A stretch of DNA of 64,000 nt from Fimbriimonadia bacterium (GTDB taxonomy: Bacteria > Armatimonadota > Fimbriimonadia > Fimbriimonadales > GBS-DC): the NCBI GenBank assembly GCA_026129765.1, contig JAHCHP010000004.1:62001-126000 (forward strand), given 5' to 3'. The position numbers were made by a program, and so were the translations under genes. Numbering within the stretch: position 1 is the first letter of the stretch; every line of letters begins with the position of its first letter. Positions 44,049-50,603 of the stretch are shown in pieces. The notes beneath the pieces are model-generated. The model was not told the origin of the DNA. It did no database searches and worked only from the letters and a program-made list of their open reading frames with translations.

Positions 44049-44663
44049 ATGGAGATTTTCTATCCACACTGGCGCCCTTATCTTCATTTAGGGGAAGCCG
44101 ATATAATTCAATTAGCGCAAGCAGGCGATGATAACGCGACGGAGATCATTCTCTATCGCTATCGGAATCTGGTCCGAAAAGTGATTAAACCTTTCTTTTT
44201 GGCAGGCGCGGATAAAGACGACTTATTGCAGATCGGTATGATCGGGCTATGGGAAGCGATTACGGGATATAACCCTCATCGCAAAGCCTGTTTTGCCACC
44301 TTTGCGCGTGTCTGTGTCCGGCGTCACGTGATGTCTGCGGTTAAAAGCGCGCAGCGGCAACATCATGCGGCTTTGAACTCCAGTATCCCGCTCCAGTTCA
44401 TGACAGAAGAAGAATTAGATTTAAGCGATGTTCTGCCGGATCACCGCGTGGATATTGAGAATTACATTGTCCAAGCAGAAGAGCATGCCGAGATGGAGCG
44501 GTTTATCGAACAGCGTCTCAGCTCTTTTGAAAAACAGGTCTTGATCGACTACCGGGAAGGCAAAAGCTACCGGGAAATCGCGACTCAACTCCATTGTTCC
44601 TGCAAAGCGATTGATAACGCCCTGGTACGAATTCGGAAGAAAGTCAGTCGCTGCCGGGTTTAA
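44049..44663 (+). CDS. RNA polymerase sigma factor, SigH/Spo0H-like
   Basis: A 204-residue sigma-70 family factor of group 3. Region 2 holds ILYRYRNLVRKVIKPFFLAG and DDLLQIGMIGLWEAITGYNP (core-binding and -10 helices), and region 4 holds FEKQVLIDYREGKSYREIAT with the helix-turn-helix continuing into CSCKAIDNALVRIRKKV. The -10 helix text resembles SigH of spore formers, where it controls stationary-phase genes. No anti-sigma gene lies next to it. Its stop overlaps the stop of the membrane-protein gene by 4 bases in convergent orientation. Confidence 0.9.
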   Translation: MEIFYPHWRPYLHLGEADIIQLAQAGDDNATEIILYRYRNLVRKVIKPFFLAGADKDDLLQIGMIGLWEAITGYNPHRKACFATFARVCVRRHVMSAVKSAQRQHHAALNSSIPLQFMTEEELDLSDVLPDHRVDIENYIVQAEEHAEMERFIEQRLSSFEKQVLIDYREGKSYREIATQLHCSCKAIDNALVRIRKKVSRCRV

Positions 44664-46039
44664 GGGTCAGAACTGGTGGGCCCGGAGGGATTCGAACCCC
44701 CAACCAAGCGGTTATGAGCCGCCTGCTCTGCCCTTGAGCTACGAGCCCGCTGCAAGATTCTACCTGATAACGCAATGCCGCCTGCCCACAAAAGCATGAT
44801 ATCAAACCCGTTTTTGCCCATTTGCGGCAGGTAGTAGTAATGCTCAAATTCATGCAGCGCGCTCATGGGCGCAAAGGTCAGCGCATGCCACAGCCAGCAT
44901 GCAGCCATCCAGCGCGGACGACGCCAAACCATCCAGAAAACCCCCGCATAGGCAATCGCCATCACCGCATAGTCCCAACGCTCTTTGAACATCCAAAGCT
45001 CTATGTCCCAACCCGCATTTTTCCAATAGGTGTAATCGCCCACTATCGGGAACATTTCTCGCGTGTAAGCAAAAGCCCAAATGGATCGGCTGCTTCGCAA
45101 CTGTTGCTGCTGGTACGTGGTGACCTGTGTTGTGACCAGATTCACCCTGAGCAAAGCATAGCCCGCTCCCACGAAAATGAGGCTGAGAGTAAGAGCCGCT
45201 GCCCACCTGCCCCACAGTTTCCTGCGTTCAAATGCCAGCAGCGCCATCAGTGGGATCAAAGTAATGGTTTGCTCGTACGCGCCCAGCGCGAGCGCGATCA
45301 TCAAAACGCCCAAGAGAAGAAAGGATACCGAGCGTTGGTCACAGCCTTTGAACGCAAAGATGAGACCCCACACTGCAAAAACGGACATCGTGAGCGCGGT
45401 TCGGGAGGGAACCCACGCGATCATGCGCTGGTAATCGGTTCCTGTGAGGCGTTCCCAGCCCCAAAGCATCGCGCCGATAGGCAGAATCAACGCCATCAGC
45501 CATTTGGCATCGATGGACAGCGATGCAGGTTTGATCTTTTCCTTCCAAACCACAAGAACGAGAGTTAATAAGACCACCCACCAGGCGGAGACTCCGCCGA
45601 GATTTTTCATCATGCCCACTTGCTGTAAGGAAAACGCGAGAGCCATCGCCGCCGCGAACCCATCGAGGAGACGGTCTTCGAAGGATGCCCAGCGCAGCCC
45701 CCACCGCGCCAAAAAGAAGACCCCCCATGCGGTCAAGAGCGCCATCAGCCAGTTCGTGAGACGGAATCCCCACGCCTGCTCGCCAAACAGCGCGTAATCG
45801 AGCGTCAGCGACAGACTGCTGATAGGGCGATAGAAGCCGTTTTCTAAGAGCCAATCGCCTTGAAACCAACGCAACGCGCTGCTGAGACCGCCATACTGTT
45901 GAATCGCGTCTAACATCGCGGCGGTGTCACTGTCATCACGCAGGGGGGACGCGATAAATACCTGTTTCAAGCCCGGCAGATGGGCGAGAAAGAGCAAACA
46001 AAGAATGAGAACGATAGACCGGTAACGCGCGGTAAACAC
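44660..46039 (-). CDS. Multi-spanning membrane protein, glycosyltransferase-C-like; 3' end runs through a tRNA gene
   Basis: A 459-residue protein with about ten hydrophobic helices (for example IVLILCLLFLAHLPGL and FLLLGVLMIALALGAY). Early in the chain DSDTAAMLDAI and ENGFYRPISSLSLTLDYALFG resemble the first loop of GT-C type membrane glycosyltransferases such as dolichyl-phosphate-mannose family relatives; the family call is moderate. The GTG start at 46039 is chosen for frame. The last 30 or so codons are the translated tRNA gene at 44674-44748, so the natural C-terminus is in doubt. An inverted repeat (46031-46055) lies at its start. Confidence 0.72.
   Translation of the reverse strand: MFTARYRSIVLILCLLFLAHLPGLKQVFIASPLRDDSDTAAMLDAIQQYGGLSSALRWFQGDWLLENGFYRPISSLSLTLDYALFGEQAWGFRLTNWLMALLTAWGVFFLARWGLRWASFEDRLLDGFAAAMALAFSLQQVGMMKNLGGVSAWWVVLLTLVLVVWKEKIKPASLSIDAKWLMALILPIGAMLWGWERLTGTDYQRMIAWVPSRTALTMSVFAVWGLIFAFKGCDQRSVSFLLLGVLMIALALGAYEQTITLIPLMALLAFERRKLWGRWAAALTLSLIFVGAGYALLRVNLVTTQVTTYQQQQLRSSRSIWAFAYTREMFPIVGDYTYWKNAGWDIELWMFKERWDYAVMAIAYAGVFWMVWRRPRWMAACWLWHALTFAPMSALHEFEHYYYLPQMGKNGFDIMLLWAGGIALSGRILQRARSSRAEQAAHNRLVGGSNPSGPTSSDP
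44674..44748 (-). tRNA. tRNA with anticodon CAT (tRNA-Ile2 or elongator Met)
   Basis: The reverse strand folds as a full cloverleaf of 75 bases with encoded CCA. Acceptor GGGCTCG pairs with CGGGCCC (one G-T), the D arm is GCTC-loop-GAGC with the GG pair in the loop, the anticodon stem GGCGG/CCGCT holds loop CTCATAA, and the T arm has TTCGAAT. The acceptor has G1-C72, so it is not the initiator. The anticodon arm with GGCGGCTCATAACCGCTTGGT is close to tRNA-Ile2, whose C34 becomes lysidine, but elongator Met cannot be excluded. It lies inside the frame of the membrane-protein gene, same strand. Confidence 0.93.
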
Positions 46040-46055
46040 AGTAGAAAAGTTTACC
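46031..46055. promoter_or_regulatory. 7-bp inverted repeat at the membrane-protein / radC divergent region
   Basis: GGTAAAC (46031-46037) and GTTTACC (46049-46055) flank an 11-base centre and overlap the GTG start. It may be an operator. Confidence 0.4.
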
Positions 46056-46116
46056 TGTTAGTACACAAGGCATTCGATGGCAGGGAACTGGCATCTATTC
46101 GCGAACCTAAAACGGC

Positions 46117-46812
46117 ATGCAGGACGAACCGAAATATATCACGATTCGCGAATTGCCAGAGTCAGAACGCCCCCGCGAACGGTTGGCGAAGTATGGGGCG
46201 ACGCATCTGCAGAACCATGAACTGCTTGCGATAATGCTTCGTACCGGAACCCATCGCAGGTCGGCGTTGATGCTGGCTCAAGACCTGCTTCAACAGTTCG
46301 GCAATTTAGGCAGTGTGTTGAACGCAACCGTGCATGACCTCAGTAAAGTGCCGGGTATCGGGCTGGCAAAAGCGGCGCAAATCTTGGCGTCGCTGGAGTT
46401 AGGGCATCGCGCTTCCCTGGAGGCGATGGGCACCGAGCCGCAGATTAAGGGACCGGAGGATGTGTATGCGCTGTTGGTGGGCAAGTTGGCAAACGAGAAG
46501 CGCGAACACTTCATCACGCTGTTACTGAACACAAAGAACCGGGTGATGAAGACAGAAACGATCTCAATAGGCACCCTTGACTCCAGTTTGGTGCATCCCC
46601 GCGAGGTGTTCCGTCCCGCTATCCGGGAAGGCGCGTCCAGCCTGATTCTCGCGCATAATCACCCCAGCGGAGACCCGACTCCCAGCCCCGAAGATGTTCA
46701 AGTGACCAAGCGATTGAAGTCGGTCGGAGAGATGCTTCAGATCGATGTGCTGGATCATGTGATTGTAGCGGGCAGCAAATTTGTGAGTTTAAGGCAGCAA
46801 GGTCTGTTTTGA
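46117..46812 (+). CDS. radC: RadC family protein (JAB1/MPN metalloprotease-like domain)
   Basis: A 231-residue RadC protein. The N-terminal part has a helix-hairpin-helix (SKVPGIGLAKAAQILASLEL) and the C-terminal JAB1/MPN domain carries the zinc motif H180-N-H182-PSGDPTPSPED with Asp193-region acid. The family was once tied to DNA repair, but that link was withdrawn for E. coli; its real role is unclear. Length is normal. It diverges from the membrane-protein gene with 77 bases between starts. Confidence 0.92.
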   Translation: MQDEPKYITIRELPESERPRERLAKYGATHLQNHELLAIMLRTGTHRRSALMLAQDLLQQFGNLGSVLNATVHDLSKVPGIGLAKAAQILASLELGHRASLEAMGTEPQIKGPEDVYALLVGKLANEKREHFITLLLNTKNRVMKTETISIGTLDSSLVHPREVFRPAIREGASSLILAHNHPSGDPTPSPEDVQVTKRLKSVGEMLQIDVLDHVIVAGSKFVSLRQQGLF

Positions 46813-46834
46813 GGGCGTTTGGCACAAAGTGTGT

Positions 46835-46840
46835 TATAAT
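46835..46840 (+). promoter_or_regulatory. Extended -10 promoter of the PPC/dockerin gene
   Basis: TGTTATAAT precedes the ATG at 46880 by 39 bases. The AAAGTGTGTTATAAT word closely matches the promoter at 17966-17979, upstream of another dockerin-like gene. Confidence 0.55.
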
Positions 46841-46879
46841 ATAGAAGCGCGTTTGTCGCCTTGAAAGGAGGTTTGGAGA

Positions 46880-48202
46880 ATGCGATTTCTATCGTTTACC
46901 TTGTTATGTGGATTGCTTATAACGAATTTATGCGCTCAGACGCTTCAACAAGTGATTACAACCGATGCGGAACCGAACGAAAGCATCACGCAATTTAACG
47001 ACCTTGGCGTTGTAGGCATCAGCGGCTCGAACCGGTTTGTTCGAATCGTCCGCGGCACAATTCAGCCCGATGGCGACCTGGACTTTTTCCGGTTCCAGGT
47101 GTTGCAGGCTGGCACTTATACGATGCGAGTCGATACTACTTACGACTCGGTCATCACGCTTTACAACTCTTCCGGCGCAATTCTGGCGGAAAATGACGAT
47201 GACGAACCCGGCAACAACAACTTGGGCAACCGCGACACCTCTTATACCAACACCGACTCGGGCATTACCCGGACATTGCAGCCTGGATTTTACTTTGTCC
47301 GCGTGATGAGCGTTGCCAGCAGCGGACCGTTGGCGCAGTTCCGGTATTCGCTGCGCCTGTTTGATGGCAGCAACGCTCCGGATGTTGACCCCTATGAGGT
47401 CGACCAGACGAACAACACCTTTGAAACCGCGACCTATATCGGACCTCTGTCTGAACAGGTAACCAACATTACGAACGGCTTCCTGCGATACCGGAACACC
47501 GATTTCGACTACTATAAAGTGGAGATCGGCGCGGGCAATATGCAGGTCAGAACCTTTGGGGCAACCGACACGATTCTCACGGTTTATGACAGCGCGTTCA
47601 ACCCGCTGGCGACCAATGATGACGATCCGTTCGATGCGTTAAATACCTTCCAGTCCCGCGTCTCATTAACGAATCTGGCAGCGGGCGAATATTACATTCG
47701 CGTGGAAGGCTACAACTATCCTGGTGGTCGCGCGGGTGGTTGGTACGATATCACCATTTCAGGTGTTTCGCCTCTGCAGCGCAGAATATCGGGCTTCATC
47801 GAGACTTCCATCACGCCTTTGAGCGGCATCCCTTTGAATTTCAAGATTCGTCCGGCAGGAAGCAATACCATTCTGCGGCAACACAATGTCACGACGACCG
47901 AAGGCGGAGCATACACTTTCGTGACAGGGTTCACCAGCGGAACCTACGACATCGCTTGCAAAGGTCCCACGACCCTGACCAAGATCGCGCGTAATGTCTC
48001 GCTGAACGCGAATGTGACAGGGCTGGGCTTCTTCCTTCGCAATGGCGATATTAACGGAGATGACCGTATCGATGATGTCGATCTCTTAATCGTTCTGTTC
48101 GGTTTTGGAACGCCGAGCGGCGACCTGAACGGCGACGGAATCACAGACGATATAGACTTATTGATCGTTCTTTTCAACTTCGGGCAAGAGGGCGAACAGT
48201 AA
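46880..48202 (+). CDS. Secreted PPC-domain protein with dockerin-like tail lacking Cys
   Basis: A 440-residue exported protein of unknown function. Signal peptide MRFLSFTLLCGLLITNLCAQ; two PPC-like beta domains (DGDLDFFRFQVLQAG and NTDFDYYKVEIGAG strands; both with TNDDD/ENDDD acidic turns), then a carboxypeptidase-regulatory-like beta domain from about residue 300, and a dockerin-like pair from 388 (DINGDDRIDDVDLL and DLNGDGITDDIDLL). Unlike the three other tailed proteins, this module has no Cys in the first loop and none at the C-terminus, which ends FGQEGEQ. AAAGGAGG precedes the ATG. It has its own promoter. Confidence 0.86.
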   Translation: MRFLSFTLLCGLLITNLCAQTLQQVITTDAEPNESITQFNDLGVVGISGSNRFVRIVRGTIQPDGDLDFFRFQVLQAGTYTMRVDTTYDSVITLYNSSGAILAENDDDEPGNNNLGNRDTSYTNTDSGITRTLQPGFYFVRVMSVASSGPLAQFRYSLRLFDGSNAPDVDPYEVDQTNNTFETATYIGPLSEQVTNITNGFLRYRNTDFDYYKVEIGAGNMQVRTFGATDTILTVYDSAFNPLATNDDDPFDALNTFQSRVSLTNLAAGEYYIRVEGYNYPGGRAGGWYDITISGVSPLQRRISGFIETSITPLSGIPLNFKIRPAGSNTILRQHNVTTTEGGAYTFVTGFTSGTYDIACKGPTTLTKIARNVSLNANVTGLGFFLRNGDINGDDRIDDVDLLIVLFGFGTPSGDLNGDGITDDIDLLIVLFNFGQEGEQ

Positions 48203-48279
48203 GGAAGATGTCTCAAAACTCCAACAGCGGATGCCTCGGCTGCGCTCGGCAGGACACGATAGGCAGACTCTGCCCAGGC

Positions 48280-48318
48280 TGTCACCCTGAGCGCAGCGAA
48301 TGGGTCTGCTTTTCAAAG
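48280..48318. repeat. REP-like element, second copy
   Basis: TGTCACCCTGAGCGCAGCGA followed by ATGGGTCTGCTTTTCAAAG matches the right arm of the element at 24502-24540 with a few changes. No full left arm is seen. Confidence 0.6.
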
Positions 48319-48395
48319 CCTTCAATCTCACATTCGCAGGAATGAAGGGTGGTATAGAGACCGCTTCAGTAAGTTTCATCGAAGTCAATCTTCCA

Positions 48396-48430
48396 AAAAC
48401 GGGCAAGAAAATTTTCTTGCCCGTTTTTTT
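48396..48430 (+). terminator. Rho-independent terminator
   Basis: ACGGGCAAGAAAA and TTTTCTTGCCCGT form a 26-base perfect palindrome (48399-48424) followed by a run of T. It ends the 46880-48202 transcript. Confidence 0.9.
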
Positions 48431-48533
48431 TGCTTTAGGCAGGAAAAACCCAGAAAATTGCTGTATACTTTAATATATGAAGGAACGCTTTCGGTCTGCG
48501 AATCCTTCAGCCATTGGAAAGTCGGAGGAAGTT

Positions 48534-49472
48534 ATGCGATTGTCGAATGTTGTGATTGCCAGTATTGCGGGTGTGTGCGCTTTGTCAGCAGGCGTCGCCT
48601 GGATAGGGAACTCTTCCCTGTTTTTCCCGCAAGGCTCAAAAAAGTTGAAGCAGGAAGCGGTTTTTGCGAATGACTCTTTGGCTCAGCGATTTGTTCAGCA
48701 GATGGCGGGATCAGGGGGCGATGAATGGAGCCGTTGGCAGGGCGCGGTTGTGGAGCGTCCGGCACCGGTACCATCCCAAGGATTGGCTCGGAGTTTGGTT
48801 TATCCCGTCAAGTCTCAGGGTCAATCAAGTGGTTATGTTGCGGTGGGGCGCGCGCCGGATAAAGCGGTGATTCAAGCGTTTACTCCCCATTCATCGCGCG
48901 ATATGACTCCCTATCTATCCACTTTTATCCCTTCCACTCGCGCAACGGAACCTGCCGCTTTGAAAGCCATTCCCAACTTTCCCTTGTTAGAAAGCGCGCA
49001 AGGAGACAACGCGCTGATAGGCGGGTTGGTTGTGTTTTGGTCTGGGCGTGTTCCCGCGCTAAACCAAGCGGTTCGCGCGCAAGAGCAAATGAGCATACCT
49101 TCCGGCAGTCGTATCGAAGCGGCGCAGTGGGCAATGAACCAGCTAAAACAGGTTGCCGCTTTGGGGCAAAGAAACCTGCAGGCGAATCGCCTGAGTCAGG
49201 ACCAGGCAACCGCCCCCCTATTTAACGATTATCGCATCGAGATAGACCAAGGGCGTCCAGTGTTGGTGATATTGTTCCCCACGAAAGAAGCATCTCAGTC
49301 CCCCTCAACCCCCTGTTTGGCGGCGGGAACCGGCTATCTGATCAACGAAGAGGGGCGTTTCCTTGCGTTGCAAGTATGGGATGAGGGCGCGCAAAGAAGC
49401 GGGCATGTCTATGTGCGCTGGGAGTCGGCGCAACCCAATATCGATCTGATTCGAGTGAAACCAACGGAATAA
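48534..49472 (+). CDS. Exported protein of unknown function
   Basis: A 312-residue protein I do not recognise. An N-terminal hydrophobic stretch (NVVIASIAGVCALSAGVAW) is a signal or anchor; the rest is soluble, with a middle Pro/Ser-rich segment and a C-terminal part rich in beta strands (YRIEIDQGRPVLVILFPT and GHVYVRWESAQPN). No cysteine motif or enzyme signature is visible. The ATG at 48534 follows CGGAGGAAG; a leaderless start at 48477 (19 residues earlier) is also possible. It is 13 bases from the peroxiredoxin gene, so the two form an operon that may extend into the RHS genes. Confidence 0.72.
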   Translation: MRLSNVVIASIAGVCALSAGVAWIGNSSLFFPQGSKKLKQEAVFANDSLAQRFVQQMAGSGGDEWSRWQGAVVERPAPVPSQGLARSLVYPVKSQGQSSGYVAVGRAPDKAVIQAFTPHSSRDMTPYLSTFIPSTRATEPAALKAIPNFPLLESAQGDNALIGGLVVFWSGRVPALNQAVRAQEQMSIPSGSRIEAAQWAMNQLKQVAALGQRNLQANRLSQDQATAPLFNDYRIEIDQGRPVLVILFPTKEASQSPSTPCLAAGTGYLINEEGRFLALQVWDEGAQRSGHVYVRWESAQPNIDLIRVKPTE

Positions 49473-49485
49473 GTGAGGCGCAGGG

Positions 49486-50544
49486 ATGATGAAAAAAACG
49501 ATTTTTGCGATGGGATGTTTGTGGGCGCTAAGTCTCACTCTGGCGGCGGCAGACCCGCTGCCCGAAGGAACGATGGCTCCTGACTTTAGTTTGAAAGATC
49601 AGTCGGGAAAAGCGCATACCTTGACCCAGTACCGGGGCAAGTATGTGGTGTTGATGTTCTACCCTAAAGATTTCACGCCCGGCTGTACCAAGCAAAACTG
49701 CTCGATGCGCGACTCGTTTGCAGAGATCAATCGCCTGGGGGTCGCGGTGCTGGGTATCAGTACCGATAGCGCGGAGTCTCATGCAGAGTTCGCGAAAGAG
49801 CATTCGATTCCCTATCCGCTGTTGGCAGATGAAAAGGGTGAAATCGCAAAACAGTTCGGGATTTTGAATGACAACGGCATGGCGCGCCGGACCACCTTTA
49901 TCTTATCGCCCAAAGGCGCGGTTGTGAAACTGTTTGCCAATGCTGGAACCGAGAATCATGGCGAGGAAGTGTTGGCATTTCTGAATATCGAGACGAAATC
50001 GGCAGACATAGAAACCGGTAAAATCATGCCCGATTTCCGTTTAGTGAACGTGGAGACGGGCAAAGAGCAGAGCCTGTACGAAGTCAAAGAGAAAAAGTTC
50101 ATCGTGATTGTATGGACGGCGACCCGCTGCCCGATTTTGAATGCGCATAACAAACGAATCGTGGAGTTAGCCAATGAATATCAAGCGCGCGGCATTCATT
50201 TTATCGGGATCAACTCGAACAATACAGAACCAATGGAAGAAGTGAAGGTCCACGCTCAGGAAAGCCATTATCCCTTCCCAGTTTTGAAAGACCCTGGCAA
50301 CAAAATCGCAGACTTGTACGAAGCGAATGTGACGCCGGAGGTGTTTGTGTTGGACGACCAATTTGTGTTGAAATACCATGGGCGTATCGATGACCGCGTG
50401 GAGCGAGGCATTGAAACGGGCAATATCACAAAGCACGATTTGAAGGAAACCCTGGATCGATTGTTAGAAGGAAAACCCGCGCCTCATGCGGAGATGCGCG
50501 CGCTTGGCTGCAGTATTAAGCGGGTCAAAAAACGCGCTTCGTGA
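49486..50544 (+). CDS. Exported two-domain peroxiredoxin / thioredoxin-like protein
   Basis: A 352-residue exported thiol protein. After a signal peptide (MMKKTIFAMGCLWALSLTLA) the first domain is a BCP-type peroxiredoxin with peroxidatic Cys67 and resolving Cys72 in DFTPGCTKQNC and the PxxxT/S-C context. The second thioredoxin-like domain starts with PDFRLVNVETG (about residue 180), has a single Cys215 in WTATRCPILN in the place where a C-x2-C would sit, and the cis-Pro segment TPEVFVLDDQF. Fusion of a peroxiredoxin with a second redoxin that keeps one Cys suggests linked peroxide removal and thiol transfer. It lies 59 bases before the first RHS gene. Confidence 0.88.
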   Translation: MMKKTIFAMGCLWALSLTLAAADPLPEGTMAPDFSLKDQSGKAHTLTQYRGKYVVLMFYPKDFTPGCTKQNCSMRDSFAEINRLGVAVLGISTDSAESHAEFAKEHSIPYPLLADEKGEIAKQFGILNDNGMARRTTFILSPKGAVVKLFANAGTENHGEEVLAFLNIETKSADIETGKIMPDFRLVNVETGKEQSLYEVKEKKFIVIVWTATRCPILNAHNKRIVELANEYQARGIHFIGINSNNTEPMEEVKVHAQESHYPFPVLKDPGNKIADLYEANVTPEVFVLDDQFVLKYHGRIDDRVERGIETGNITKHDLKETLDRLLEGKPAPHAEMRALGCSIKRVKKRAS

Positions 50545-50576
50545 AAGGTGTATCGTGAGTCGGGTGTTGAATCTTT

Positions 50577-50596
50577 AACCTCTTAGAGAGGAGGTT
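50577..50596 (+). promoter_or_regulatory. Hairpin covering the ribosome site of the first RHS gene
   Basis: AACCTC (50577-50582) can pair with GAGGTT (50591-50596), which includes most of the Shine-Dalgarno AGGAGG (50589-50594). Pairing would hide the site, so translation of the large protein may be controlled. Confidence 0.45.
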
Positions 50597-50603
50597 GTTT
50601 GCA

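Larger units (their letters stand above)
48203..48533. other. Intergenic region with REP-like copy and terminator
   Basis: The 331-base gap carries the second REP-like copy (48280-48318), a strong terminator (48396-48430), and a -10 box TATACT (48464-48469) of the next gene. A leaderless ATG at 48477 is 7 bases after it, in frame with the gene starting at 48534. Confidence 0.75.

Noticed and set aside
44611-44799. Small plus-strand frame across the tRNA
   Set aside because: It is the antisense reading of a tRNA gene, the well-known source of false RRDSNPQPSGYEP-type proteins.
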